Of a stretch of DNA of 64,000 nucleotides, positions 8,075 through 17,401 are shown one piece after another. Source of the stretch: UBA2033 sp035345875 (GTDB lineage Bacteria > Spirochaetota > Leptospiria > Leptospirales > Leptospiraceae); the NCBI GenBank assembly GCA_035345875.1, contig DAORDH010000022.1:1-64000 (forward strand). Reading direction: 5' to 3'. The notes beneath the pieces are model-generated. The model was not told the DNA's origin, made no database searches, and worked only from the letters and a program-made list of their open reading frames with translations. The translations under genes and the position numbers were made by a program. Each line of letters begins with the position of its first letter. Position 1 is the stretch's first letter.

Positions 8075-9292
8075 ATGTGGGAAGATTTCCAACAGCATCT
8101 CTGGCTCTATCTCTCAATGCCGATCGTTGCGGCTTTGATCGGTTATATTACTAAACTTGTGGCAATTCGAATGATGTTTGAGCCATTGAAATTTATTGGT
8201 ATAAAACCATTTTTAGGCTGGCAAGGGATTATTCCTAGGAGAGCAGAAAAAATGGCGGCAATTGCAGCAGACACTTTGACTGCAAGATTGATTTCTACCC
8301 GTGAGCTCTATAATAAAATCGATCCTGCTGAAATTATAAAGAACTTAGAGGAACCACTCATTCGCGATATTGATATCATTGCAGATGAAGTCATTGGTCA
8401 AATGCAACCTGAACTTTGGGAGTCTCTACCGACTATCGTTCGAGATCAATTAATTGGAAACCTAAGAAAGGAAATTCCAGGCGTGATTAAAAGTTTAATG
8501 GCTGATATGGATAGAGATTTAGATACTCTATTTGATATTAAAACCATGGTAGTGATGATCATGAGCAAAGATAAAGCTCTGATCAACCGAATCTTTAGGG
8601 AAGTAGGTGCCCCTGAATTTAAATTCATCGCAAATTCTGGAATTTATTTTGGTTTTTTAATCGGCTTAATTCAAGCTTTTACATGGATGCTAACGCATTC
8701 TCCACTCATCATGCCTGTCTTTGGTCTTTTTACAGGATGGTTTACAGATTGGCTCGCTCTAAAAATGATTTTTTATCCAAAAAAGCCAACTAAGTATTTA
8801 GGGCTTGTGACTTGGCAGGGACTTTTTATTAAACGAAGACAAGAAGTAGCGGCTGAGTATGGAGCACTGATTGCACAAGAAATTTTAACTCCAAAGAATA
8901 TTTTAGAATTTATTCTTTCCGGGCCACTCTCGGATCGACTTTATGAAATGGTAATTCGTATCATTAAAAAAACAATTGATAGCCAAGTAGGTTTAGCTAA
9001 ACCGCTTGTGATAATGACAATCGGTGGACAGAAATACCAAGACATGAAAGAAAAAGCTGCCATGAAGATTATAGAACGTCTCCCGGAAACTCTCAAGAAT
9101 ATTGAAACATATGTAGGAAATGCATTAGACATTAAAAACACAATCGTTAGTAAAATGAAACAACTTACAGAAGAGGAATTTGAAAGCGTATTAAGACCTG
9201 CTTTTCAACAAGATGAATGGATTCTAATTACAGTTGGTGCTATATTAGGTTTCCTCGTTGGGGAAATGCAAGTATTCCTCATGACGCATTGA
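8075..9292 (+). CDS. DUF445 family membrane protein
   Basis: A 405-residue protein of the DUF445 (YheB-like) family, whose biochemical role is unknown. Two internally related halves are visible. The N-terminal membrane segment with GYITKLVAIRMMFEPLKFIG is echoed near residue 215 by GLFTGWFTDWLALKMIFYPKKPTKYLG. Each is followed by GxQGIIPRR- or WQGLFIKRRQE-type sequence and an amphipathic helical stretch. A last hydrophobic helix (ILITVGAILGFLVGEMQVFL) ends the protein. The ribosome-binding site AAGGA precedes the ATG. It is transcribed alone, with a stem-loop downstream at 9313-9347. Confidence 0.82.
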   Translation: MWEDFQQHLWLYLSMPIVAALIGYITKLVAIRMMFEPLKFIGIKPFLGWQGIIPRRAEKMAAIAADTLTARLISTRELYNKIDPAEIIKNLEEPLIRDIDIIADEVIGQMQPELWESLPTIVRDQLIGNLRKEIPGVIKSLMADMDRDLDTLFDIKTMVVMIMSKDKALINRIFREVGAPEFKFIANSGIYFGFLIGLIQAFTWMLTHSPLIMPVFGLFTGWFTDWLALKMIFYPKKPTKYLGLVTWQGLFIKRRQEVAAEYGALIAQEILTPKNILEFILSGPLSDRLYEMVIRIIKKTIDSQVGLAKPLVIMTIGGQKYQDMKEKAAMKIIERLPETLKNIETYVGNALDIKNTIVSKMKQLTEEEFESVLRPAFQQDEWILITVGAILGFLVGEMQVFLMTH

Positions 9293-9312
9293 TTCTTCAG
9301 ATGCTAGGATTA

Positions 9313-9358
9313 AATCCTATAAAGAGGAAAAATCTTTTTATAGGATTCATTGATTTTG
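9313..9358 (+). terminator. Probable transcription terminator after the DUF445 gene
   Basis: AATCCTATAAA (9313-9323) pairs with TTTATAGGATT (9337-9347), with two more imperfect pairs inside. A T-rich stretch follows. It starts about 20 bases after the stop codon. Confidence 0.55.
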
Positions 9359-9431
9359 GTTTTCGACTAAAACTCGCTTTGAATAAAAATCTTCTATAAA
9401 ATTTGTAAAAGAGCTTTTGGGAAAATGGAGG

Positions 9432-11780
9432 TTAATACCCATTTTTCTCATATTTATATAATTTTATATTTGTAACAGCCCCATCCACTCCTGTTGCAGT
9501 CGTAATATCTTGGCATTGATTTACTGTGTTTGGATAGGAAGTGTTGCTTGTGCTCGCACTGAGTAAACTTCCATGTCCTTGATAGACGCCTATATTGGGA
9601 GAATAAATACAATCTTCATTTGACTCACAAAGACCATCATCATCGCCTTTCCAGTCCCCTAAAATCTCTATCGAATTTCTAAGAATTGTATCAGCTAAAA
9701 AACTCAAAGTAGGGCGAGAAAGATTTTGAGGACAAGGATTACTATTTCTAACTCCGGAACTATCGGTTAGAGAAAAACCAAAATCATACAATGTACATTG
9801 AGTTGTGCATCTACCAATTAGATTGAAATTTGGGAAATTTACTAGACTATAAAGACCATATACCCTATAAAAACTTTGCACTCTAGAAAAATTAGTAATG
9901 GAAGATAACGGAAGACCACTCGCAGTCACTGACGAATTCAGGGAATCTGAGCTAGCTTTAATGGAAACGAATGGATTCGAAGTTGAAAAATTGATTAGGG
10001 CGCCAACAGTGAAATCGGATTGACCAATTGGATTACAATTTGTGGCAGAAATTCCATCAAAACTAGTTCCACCTCCTGTGCAGTTGAGAAAAGACAATTT
10101 AAATTGATCCAAATATTTTTTGTAGTTTGTTGTTCCATTCCCAGAGGATTGAATTTGTGAATTGGCATTCGAATTGTTATTAAATAATCCTATGTTCAAA
10201 ACAGTTAAATTTAGATTAGCCGCTGAGGTATCAAAACCAAAATTAGTAGTAGAGTTATTATTTGTGATCAGTGGGTTCATTATGAGAGTATTGTTTGCAT
10301 TTGTTGTGATACCAGTAGTTGCATTGAAAGCATGTGTTGAGTTGAGTATAAAATTATTATCCGATGTTGCAGGAATATTTAGTCCGACTCCATTGTTTGC
10401 ACTTGTGACTAGATGAATAAATAAATTAGATTGGGCGGAATTTAGATTTATACCTGTAGCAGAGTTATTAAAAACTTTCATAGAATGAAAAATATTTTTC
10501 ATAGAAGAAGATTCAACGTTAACTCCAATACCCGGATTTACAAAGAGAGAATTTGCGATTATCACATTTTTAAATAGAGACAAGCTCATATTAGATAAGC
10601 GAAGATTGAATCCCGCACCACCGCCTCCAGTAATTTCGGCTGCTGTAAGATTTCTAGCTACTAAAAATTTGGAATCAGACAAAAAGACATTTGTGTTTTT
10701 GTTGAGTCCATGAAAATAACCTTCTATCCAATTGAAATTTCTATTGTTAATGAGAAGAAGAGTTCCTCCGCTAATTGAATTAGTCAATCTAATCTTTGGA
10801 TCAATCACAAACGATGTTTTATCTGAATCCATTTGACAGGGAGAAGCTTGCGATACGTTGTAATCAGAACTAGAAGAAAAAGTATAAATGGTATTTATTT
10901 CTTGTGCGCCCTGAACGAGTGATGTTGCACAGCTTGGATTTAATACAAAAGAATTATTCCACCAAGTCGAAGGAGTTGTTTGGAGATAGACTATGTCTTT
11001 ATCTTTTACTGTAAGAGTGATTGATTTAAATTTATTTCCTGATGTCCAATCTATTAAGTCCGAAAGACCGGGAGGTGGATTTGTGTTTAACGCACCCAAA
11101 TCTCCTTCTCTAAAACCTGTTGAATAAACAATGACTTTACTGTTTTTAACTATACAATTCCAATTCAATGCGCCTCCTGTTTGATTTGCATTATCGCTTG
11201 CTGTGATTCCATCACAACTCGTTTTTCCTTTTAATTCTACTTGGAGAATTTCTGCTCCATGGATACAGGAAAAATAATTTTTATTTGAAGCTGAATTGGG
11301 ATCACAGGGGCTGTCTGTTTGGGAAAGAATGTCCTTAGAGTAATCTCTTTGAATATAATCTCCCCAGTTTTTTCCATTGGTAGGATAGGTGAGGCTTGGT
11401 TTTGATTGTTCACAAATCACAAGAATATTACTAATATTTGAACTACTATACCCTTTATTGTTTAGCATGGAGCAAGAAAGTCCAGAGGGGTTTGTAACTA
11501 TATCAATACTAAAATTTTGGTTTCGCGGATAGGTAAAACCAAAAGAATTTGTGTTTTGAAATACTTTTGTTTCCGCTCCACTTGTCAAGGTAATACTGTC
11601 TTGTAATGCTTTTCCTTCAATTGTTCCGCTTAACGTTACATCTGAGTTAGAAAAAAAAATGGAAAAAATTCCAAAAGCAAGACCAGAAGGCTTTGTCATA
11701 TCAAAAGGGGATTTTTTTACTTTGAGACAATTTGTAATTAATATGAATAGTATGAGTAGTATAGTCCTAGATTCTAACAT
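9432..11780 (-). CDS. Large lipoprotein with parallel beta-helix-like repeats
   Basis: A 782-residue predicted lipoprotein. The signal peptide (FILITNC, cysteine at residue 18) has a relaxed spirochaete lipobox and is followed by LKVKKSPFD. This start closely matches those of the lipoproteins at 27.1 and 48.5 kb. Residues about 330-560 are rich in Asn/Ser/Ala with short repeating turns such as NSATGINLNSAQSNLFIHL and NNGVGLNIPATSDNNFILN, the pattern of right-handed beta-helix (pectate-lyase or NosD-type) proteins. The C-terminal third contains paired cysteines (CTTQCTLYD, CESNEDC). No catalytic residues are identifiable. It is probably exposed at the outer membrane surface; the role is unknown. 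It is read alone, ending near 9432. Confidence 0.7.
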   Translation of the reverse strand: MLESRTILLILFILITNCLKVKKSPFDMTKPSGLAFGIFSIFFSNSDVTLSGTIEGKALQDSITLTSGAETKVFQNTNSFGFTYPRNQNFSIDIVTNPSGLSCSMLNNKGYSSSNISNILVICEQSKPSLTYPTNGKNWGDYIQRDYSKDILSQTDSPCDPNSASNKNYFSCIHGAEILQVELKGKTSCDGITASDNANQTGGALNWNCIVKNSKVIVYSTGFREGDLGALNTNPPPGLSDLIDWTSGNKFKSITLTVKDKDIVYLQTTPSTWWNNSFVLNPSCATSLVQGAQEINTIYTFSSSSDYNVSQASPCQMDSDKTSFVIDPKIRLTNSISGGTLLLINNRNFNWIEGYFHGLNKNTNVFLSDSKFLVARNLTAAEITGGGGAGFNLRLSNMSLSLFKNVIIANSLFVNPGIGVNVESSSMKNIFHSMKVFNNSATGINLNSAQSNLFIHLVTSANNGVGLNIPATSDNNFILNSTHAFNATTGITTNANNTLIMNPLITNNNSTTNFGFDTSAANLNLTVLNIGLFNNNSNANSQIQSSGNGTTNYKKYLDQFKLSFLNCTGGGTSFDGISATNCNPIGQSDFTVGALINFSTSNPFVSIKASSDSLNSSVTASGLPLSSITNFSRVQSFYRVYGLYSLVNFPNFNLIGRCTTQCTLYDFGFSLTDSSGVRNSNPCPQNLSRPTLSFLADTILRNSIEILGDWKGDDDGLCESNEDCIYSPNIGVYQGHGSLLSASTSNTSYPNTVNQCQDITTATGVDGAVTNIKLYKYEKNGY

Positions 11781-12269
11781 AAATTATTCTTGAATGAGAG
11801 ATATCCTTTCACTAATTTAAATACATTGAATACAAACGAAGTAAATATACTCTTTCGAGTAACGATTTATCTTGATAAATAGAAAATTTGAGTTTATTTC
11901 TTATTATCAGATATTATCTATTTGAAATATATATTTACTGCCTTCTTTTCTTATTAACAACTCAAAGAATAAAATTTTCGAAGACTAAATTACATTTTTT
12001 TAAAATCCCTTTTATAATTCAGTCACTGCAGAGTGTATGTTTTTAGTCTTTTTTGTAAATAATTAATTTTGTAGCTAATATTTATTAGTCTCTACTTTGA
12101 AATGAGTTAGCAAAAGAAAAGACTCTTTGTATTTTAATGACTCCTTTATATAATAATTAGGGGGTTGCGCTAGTGACGAATTAGGGATTGAACTAGAAAG
12201 AATTTAGATTAAATCAATAGTATTCGCGTAAATATTTTAGAGAGAATGTATTTCTACTTTTAGAAATTT
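11781..12269. other. AT-rich spacer between lipoprotein genes
   Basis: About 490 bases with no plausible coding frame. It contains T/A-rich runs that could hold the promoter of the large minus-strand lipoprotein. No repeat copy or hairpin stood out. Confidence 0.4.
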
Positions 12270-13355
12270 TCAAAATTCGCAAAGGAGTGGTGGTGTTGCT
12301 CTTGCCTGATATGTGAAAGAGTCAATGTCAGGATTTTTTAAAGTCCAGCTTTGTCCTGAATCTAAAGTTTCATAGATTGCCTTTGCTCCTATTGCATAAC
12401 CGGTTTTATCTGTTACCCATGTGTGACTAACGATCTTTTCTGTAAAAGTAGAATCGGGAAATACTTTTGTCCAGGAAGATCCTTGATCTGTTGATTTATA
12501 TAGAATTCCATTCTGTAATATGAATCCAATCGATTTTGAATAAAAGAAAAGATTGCTCAAAGGTTGTGAATCTGGAAATGTATACGTTAGCCAAGAGGCT
12601 CCATTGTCTAAAGTATAAGTTAATTTATTGCTAGTAATAAAATAAAAATTAGTATTTGATAAAGCAAAAACTTGTGAATAACCGGTATTTGCCGCAAAGG
12701 TATACTTTAAATTCCATGTTTGGCCTCCATTTACTGTGTTATAAATTTTCTGATTCGAAATGATCCATCCATTGAGAGAATCTGTAAAATCTATAGCTGA
12801 AATATTTCCTGCCAAATTAAAATCAAAAATTTTGATCAGACTCTGAATATTTGTATCATATCTGTAAACAGAAAGATTGGTCGCTAATAGAAGGCTAGTA
12901 TCGTATGTATCTAGAAATTGAATACTATTATTAGATAAAAGATAGGGAAACGTTACCCATTGATTCGTATCAGTAGCTGATAATTTGTCTAAATTTTGAG
13001 AGCGTAAATTGTAGATGGAATCGCTCGAAAAAAAAAATCTATCCCAACCATTACGATCCTTCGGAGGATATAGTAGTTTTAACCAAGAAAGACCACCATC
13101 ATTCGAAAATAAATATACATCAGAATCAGAGAACCCAACTCCTGATTGATTGGGAAGGGAGCGTATTGAATTCACAAATAATTTATCACCAAATCTTTTT
13201 ATCATAGATAAATTATAATTTCCTTTCCTTTCTGTCTTTAGTTGCGTTAGAGCAAGACAGGTGTAGATGTTTTTATCTACATCGCCTGAGGGAGGAGGCA
13301 AACTAAAATGGAAGCAATTTAAGTTTAATAAAAATAGTATCAATAATCTTTTCAT
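12270..13355 (-). CDS. YCF48/BNR-repeat lipoprotein, member 2 of a tandem pair
   Basis: A 361-residue predicted lipoprotein (FLLNLNC, cysteine at residue 14). It is built from repeated units containing 'DGG/NGG-x-(S/T)W' Asp-box-like turns: NDGGLSWLKL, VNGGQTWNLKY, DNGASWLTY, TDQGSSWTKVF and LDSGQSWTLK. This is the pattern of YCF48 or BNR beta-propellers, which in bacteria are generally surface or periplasmic scaffolds or glycan-binding proteins. The upstream gene at 13367 encodes a clear paralogue, separated by 11 bases, so the two are co-transcribed. The AAGAGGA site supports the ATG at 13355. The catalytic residues of a sialidase are not evident, so no enzyme activity is proposed. Confidence 0.75.
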   Translation of the reverse strand: MKRLLILFLLNLNCFHFSLPPPSGDVDKNIYTCLALTQLKTERKGNYNLSMIKRFGDKLFVNSIRSLPNQSGVGFSDSDVYLFSNDGGLSWLKLLYPPKDRNGWDRFFFSSDSIYNLRSQNLDKLSATDTNQWVTFPYLLSNNSIQFLDTYDTSLLLATNLSVYRYDTNIQSLIKIFDFNLAGNISAIDFTDSLNGWIISNQKIYNTVNGGQTWNLKYTFAANTGYSQVFALSNTNFYFITSNKLTYTLDNGASWLTYTFPDSQPLSNLFFYSKSIGFILQNGILYKSTDQGSSWTKVFPDSTFTEKIVSHTWVTDKTGYAIGAKAIYETLDSGQSWTLKNPDIDSFTYQARATPPLLCEF

Positions 13356-13366
13356 ATTTCCTCTTA

Positions 13367-14563
13367 TTATTTGTCAGGTGGGTGTCCTGAATATTTTGCA
13401 ACTTGCAAACAAGCGATGAGCAATATGTTTGCACTGGTCATTAAGGGATTCATTAATTCATAATTGAAAGAGTCGGCAGAATCAGTTTGTTTTGACCAGG
13501 TATTTCCAAAGTCCGTTGTTTTAAAAATTTGCTTTTGATTCGAAAGATAACCAGTATTAGCCGTTGCAAATAAAATATCTGAAACAGAGGTTGTTGAGGT
13601 AAAGGATACTAATTTCCAATTTGCTCCTGAGTCTGATGTTGTATAAAGCATATTGTTGTTAGAAATCATTCCATTGCTTGAACTGGTAAAAATCATTTTT
13701 CCAGATTTCAAATTTTCTCCTAAACTATTTGCAGTAAAATTATTTCCCCCATCATTTGAATAATAGAGTTTAGGAAAGCTAGATCGTAACCAAACAGAGG
13801 AAGAGTTTAAAACAAAAAAATCAGTAATACTATCATTATTTATTGTATATACGATAGTCCATGTAGAGCCACCATCCGTTGTTTTTTTTAGATAGGATTT
13901 TGATATAGAGTAGCCAATTTGTGCTGTAACAAATTTTATATCTAGAATATTTTCTCCCGCTGTTTGTTCTGCTAGTGGGGAAGTATATAGCAGATTCATA
14001 TTACCTGTTGTTAATCCAAATTTATAAATTTTGGAACTAGTATAGATCCAGATATTATCCTTATCAAAAAAACTAGCTTTGCTAGAATTTGTTTCGGTTG
14101 TCGCATTTGTTCTCCAACTACTTAGATCATTAGAATAAGATATTTGTATTGGAGTAGCGGTAGAGCTTGTTTTCCAGAAAGTCACGAATGTATCTACTGA
14201 AAAGTAAATACTTTGAAACTCTGAGATTTGTGTTTGATCTGGCAAAGAATTTTCTGTCCAAGAAATTCCATCATCTTTAGAGGAAAAAATTAAATTGAAT
14301 TTGGTTAATTTTACGAAACCATCATATCCATAGAGGCTATAATCTGATCTTTTGGTAATTAAATAGAGAGTGTTATTGTTATAAGCTAAAATTTTATTAG
14401 AACTTTTGCCAGGTATACCAACGTTATTTCTTTTATAATCAAGAAAACAGATTGGAACTAAATCCTGACCGAACTTTTCTTCCTCTTTCATTTTCTTATA
14501 ACCATTCCAATATCCACAATAAAGGAAAAAGTTTATCAAAAGTATCAACAGTATCTTTTTCAT
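13367..14563 (-). CDS. YCF48/BNR-repeat lipoprotein, member 1 of a tandem pair
   Basis: A 398-residue predicted lipoprotein (INFFLYC, cysteine at residue 16). It shares repeat architecture with the downstream 361-residue gene: SKDDGISWTE, TDGGSTWTIVY, NDGGNNFTANS, SDSGANWKLVS and TDFGNTWSKQ. A hydrophobic tail follows (MTSANILLIACLQVAKYSGHPPDK), ending in an added cysteine-containing stretch comparable with the ATPPLLCEF end of the neighbour. The pair probably arose by duplication. AAAGGGG upstream is a good ribosome-binding site. The role is unknown; a seven-bladed propeller exposed on the cell surface is the simplest reading. Confidence 0.75.
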   Translation of the reverse strand: MKKILLILLINFFLYCGYWNGYKKMKEEEKFGQDLVPICFLDYKRNNVGIPGKSSNKILAYNNNTLYLITKRSDYSLYGYDGFVKLTKFNLIFSSKDDGISWTENSLPDQTQISEFQSIYFSVDTFVTFWKTSSTATPIQISYSNDLSSWRTNATTETNSSKASFFDKDNIWIYTSSKIYKFGLTTGNMNLLYTSPLAEQTAGENILDIKFVTAQIGYSISKSYLKKTTDGGSTWTIVYTINNDSITDFFVLNSSSVWLRSSFPKLYYSNDGGNNFTANSLGENLKSGKMIFTSSSNGMISNNNMLYTTSDSGANWKLVSFTSTTSVSDILFATANTGYLSNQKQIFKTTDFGNTWSKQTDSADSFNYELMNPLMTSANILLIACLQVAKYSGHPPDK

Positions 14564-14903
14564 GTTTGCTTGCCCCTTTACCTTAAGGCTTTCTTCCTTT
14601 CTTTTAGGAATTTGAACTCAAATCGTTATATGTTAGAAGAATGGTTTTAAAAAAGAAGTTGAGTCGAGTTAGTTTTCATAACATCTTTTAGGAATTCGTT
14701 TCATATCTAGGTATGCACATAACTGATTGATACCACAGTTTGAAGTAGATCCTACCTAATACTAGTAATATTTTATTTTTACTGCGTAATCATAGGAAAT
14801 AAACTCAGGAATTCTTTTTCCTGTTCAAAGCAGAGCTCTCTCTTTATCTGAATAAATTCAGTTTTTAATTGCCAAAAACATTCGTTCTTAAAACTCTATT
14901 TCT
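14564..14903. other. Divergent spacer upstream of dapA
   Basis: 340 bases between the minus-strand lipoprotein pair and the plus-strand dapA run. It should carry promoters in both directions. The last 30 bases before the dapA ATG contain no purine-rich ribosome-binding site. No repeat element was recognised. Confidence 0.4.
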
Positions 14904-15788
14904 ATGTTTGAAGGCGTATTTACTGCAGTTATCACACCATTTAAAGATGGAAAAATTGATTATACTGCCTATTTTAAAATCTTAGATTCTCAAATTGGCT
15001 CTGGAGTAGCAGGGATAGTCCCCTGTGGAACTACTGGAGAATCTCCTACCCTCGACTATGAGGAGCATTTGGAACTCATTCAAAAAACGGTTAGCTATGT
15101 GAATCATAAGATTCAAGTAATAGCTGGAACCGGTTCCAATTCCACTAAGGAAGCGATTTATTTGACCGAAGAAGCTTGCAAGGCTGGTGTGGATGGAGTT
15201 CTTTCTGTGAATCCCTATTATAACAAGCCGACCCAAGAAGGACTTTTTCAACATTTCAACCTGATTGCAAATGCCTCAGAGAAACCTGTTATGCTTTATA
15301 ATATTCCGGGTCGAACCAGTGTGAATCTATCTGTCGATACGATCAAACGACTTTCTGAGAATCCAAAGATTACTTCAATCAAAGAAGCGACAGGCGATCT
15401 AGGTCAAATGGCTAAAACAATCCAAGCAGTTGGTTCAAAGATGACCGTTCTTTCTGGAGATGATGGACTCACTCTTCCCCTTCTTTCCATTGGAGGCAAA
15501 GGTGTTGTTTCTGTTATTTCCAATCTATTTCCAAAGACTATGGCTCGTATGGTAAAACTTTTTACGGGTGGTGAAATAGAGGCTTCTAGAAAAATTTATT
15601 ATGACTTTTTATCTCTCTTTGGTTTGGCTTTTTGTGAGACCAATCCGATCCCTGTAAAAGCGGGAATGCATTTACTCGGTTACTGTGAGAATACTTTGCG
15701 TTTGCCGCTCACTCCACTTTCTAATAGTTCACAAGCAGATGAATTTAAAAAGCAAATATTTCATTTAAGAGGAAATGGCTATGAGTAG
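14904..15788 (+). CDS. dapA: 4-hydroxy-tetrahydrodipicolinate synthase
   Basis: A 294-residue TIM-barrel enzyme that condenses pyruvate with aspartate semialdehyde, the first committed step of lysine and diaminopimelate synthesis. The key residues are visible: the GTTGES phosphate-like binding motif (threonines 43-44), catalytic Tyr132 in LYNIPGRTSV, and the Schiff-base Lys160 in SIKEATGD. NPYYNKPTQEG is the usual active-site loop. The length is normal for the family. The product feeds dapB, which follows with a short overlap. The ATG at 14904 lacks a recognisable ribosome-binding site, although other genes in the window have one. It is the first gene of a ten-gene co-directional run that extends to 24582. 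Confidence 0.95.
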   Translation: MFEGVFTAVITPFKDGKIDYTAYFKILDSQIGSGVAGIVPCGTTGESPTLDYEEHLELIQKTVSYVNHKIQVIAGTGSNSTKEAIYLTEEACKAGVDGVLSVNPYYNKPTQEGLFQHFNLIANASEKPVMLYNIPGRTSVNLSVDTIKRLSENPKITSIKEATGDLGQMAKTIQAVGSKMTVLSGDDGLTLPLLSIGGKGVVSVISNLFPKTMARMVKLFTGGEIEASRKIYYDFLSLFGLAFCETNPIPVKAGMHLLGYCENTLRLPLTPLSNSSQADEFKKQIFHLRGNGYE

Positions 15789-16596
15789 AAAAGGTAAATT
15801 GAAAGTAACACTGATTGGTTCAGCTGGTAGAATGGGAGTTTCTATTACTCAAGTGCTTTCTAAGAGTGAAAAATCAGAACTCTTTGCAGCTGTTGAACAT
15901 GAAAAATCTCCTCTCATTGGAAAAGACATTGGAATTCATGCAGGTCTTGGAGAAATAAAAAAATTTTACACATCAAGCCAAGAAGATGCGATATCTGAGG
16001 GAGATGTGATCATTGATTTTAGCACAGCTGAAAACTCTAAGAAAGTTTTAGATCTTGCGGTTAAACATGGTAAGCCGCTTGTTATCGGTGTCACTGGATT
16101 AGAGGAAGATTTTTTACAAAAGATTCGAGAGGCATCTGTTAGTATTCCAATCCTTCAATCTCCAAATATGTCTGTTGGAGTAAATTTACTTTTTAAGTTA
16201 GCCGAAATGACTGCAAGAGTTTTGGGAGATGATTACGATATTGAAATTTTAGATATTCATCACAGACATAAAAAAGATTCCCCATCCGGAACCGCAATGC
16301 GTTTAAAAGAAGTATTACTTTCTACTCTAGGCAGAGGGGAAGAAAATGTAATCTATGGCAGACATGGAAAAGAATACGGCGAGAGAGACAAAAGAGAAAT
16401 TGCAGTTCACAGTATGAGAGCAGGAGAAGTGGTCGGAGATCATACAGCTTATTTTTTCTCTGCCGATGAAGCGATTGAAATTTCTCATAAAGCAAGAGAT
16501 AGAAGAACCTTTGCAGTTGGCGCTGTGAAAGCAGCTGAGTTTGTCTCAGAACAAAAAATAGGTTCTTTTCATATGTTTGATGTTTTAGGATTATAA
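15781..16596 (+). CDS. dapB: 4-hydroxy-tetrahydrodipicolinate reductase
   Basis: About 271 residues. The enzyme reduces the DapA product with NAD(P)H on the way to diaminopimelate. The dinucleotide-binding motif VTLIGSAGRMG lies at the N-terminus, VIIDFSTAENS near residue 80, the GVTGL loop near 108, and the catalytic block DIHHRHKKDSPSGTA near 160 with the two histidines and the lysine. The frame could begin at ATG 15775, but the AAGAGGA ribosome-binding site lies only two bases from it and about eight from ATG 15781. The start at 15781 (MSRKGKLK) is therefore preferred, inside the end of dapA. This overlap implies coupled translation of the two pathway steps. Confidence 0.95.
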   Translation: MSRKGKLKVTLIGSAGRMGVSITQVLSKSEKSELFAAVEHEKSPLIGKDIGIHAGLGEIKKFYTSSQEDAISEGDVIIDFSTAENSKKVLDLAVKHGKPLVIGVTGLEEDFLQKIREASVSIPILQSPNMSVGVNLLFKLAEMTARVLGDDYDIEILDIHHRHKKDSPSGTAMRLKEVLLSTLGRGEENVIYGRHGKEYGERDKREIAVHSMRAGEVVGDHTAYFFSADEAIEISHKARDRRTFAVGAVKAAEFVSEQKIGSFHMFDVLGL

Positions 16597-16597
16597 A

Positions 16598-17401
16598 TTG
16601 GATTATCTCAAGTCCCTGCTATATATTGATTATAATAATTTGTCTCCTATCTCGGTGACATTTGATATAATCATAGTTAGCTATATATTTTATAAAATCT
16701 ACATTATGCTTCGTAAGACGAGAGGCTTACAGTTGTTAATTGGTGTAGGTTTATTCTATATAATGGGACTTGTAGCAAATTATTTCCAATTAGAATTACT
16801 TGATTGGTTGATTGTAAATATCAAGCCTGCTATTATCTTTGTAGTGATCGTTTTATTACAGCCAGAGCTAAGACGAAATCTAGGAGAACTTTCCAAAATT
16901 CGGATCGTAAAATTATTTTTACTCAAACCCAATTACGAGTTAGATGAAATTGTAGAAGCAGTAAAGATGATGGCACAGGATAAAACTGGTTCTATCATAG
17001 TGATTGCAAAAGATATTAGCTTAAAAGATATCATTGAGCAGTCCGTTCAAATTGATGCAGTAATTTCTTCTAGCCTTTTGCTTACAATATTCAAAAAGAA
17101 TTCTGCTCTTCATGATGGAGCGGTAATCATCGAGCAAAATAGACTCGCTTCAGCCTCTTCTTATCTTCCTATGAGTAATAGTCTTGGAAATTCTACGTTA
17201 GGAGCAAGACATCGTTCTGCACTTGGTCTTGCAGAAGAGACAGATGCAGTAGTCATCGTTACCTCAGAAGAGACAGGTGAAATTTCTATTTGCAAAGATG
17301 GAGAAATGTATCATCCTGTAAAATCCTTTGAATTAAAAAATCAACTTCAACTTTTACTCACAGATAAATATCCCAAGAAAGAAAAGGGAGGAAATCTGTG
17401 A
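16598..17401 (+). CDS. cdaA: Diadenylate cyclase, CdaA type
   Basis: A 267-residue membrane-bound enzyme making c-di-AMP from two ATP. Three transmembrane helices occupy about residues 15-80 (ISVTFDIIIVSYIFYKIY; LLIGVGLFYIMGLVANYF; IVNIKPAIIFVVIVLLQPELRR). The DisA_N domain follows with both hallmark motifs: DGA in NSALHDGAVIIEQNRL and RHR in LGARHRSALGLAEETDA. It starts with TTG one base after dapB, with TAGGA upstream. The next gene encodes its usual YbbR-domain regulator and overlaps it. c-di-AMP generally controls potassium and osmolyte balance and cell-wall state, which fits its placement between diaminopimelate and envelope genes. Confidence 0.95.
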   Translation: MDYLKSLLYIDYNNLSPISVTFDIIIVSYIFYKIYIMLRKTRGLQLLIGVGLFYIMGLVANYFQLELLDWLIVNIKPAIIFVVIVLLQPELRRNLGELSKIRIVKLFLLKPNYELDEIVEAVKMMAQDKTGSIIVIAKDISLKDIIEQSVQIDAVISSSLLLTIFKKNSALHDGAVIIEQNRLASASSYLPMSNSLGNSTLGARHRSALGLAEETDAVVIVTSEETGEISICKDGEMYHPVKSFELKNQLQLLLTDKYPKKEKGGNL

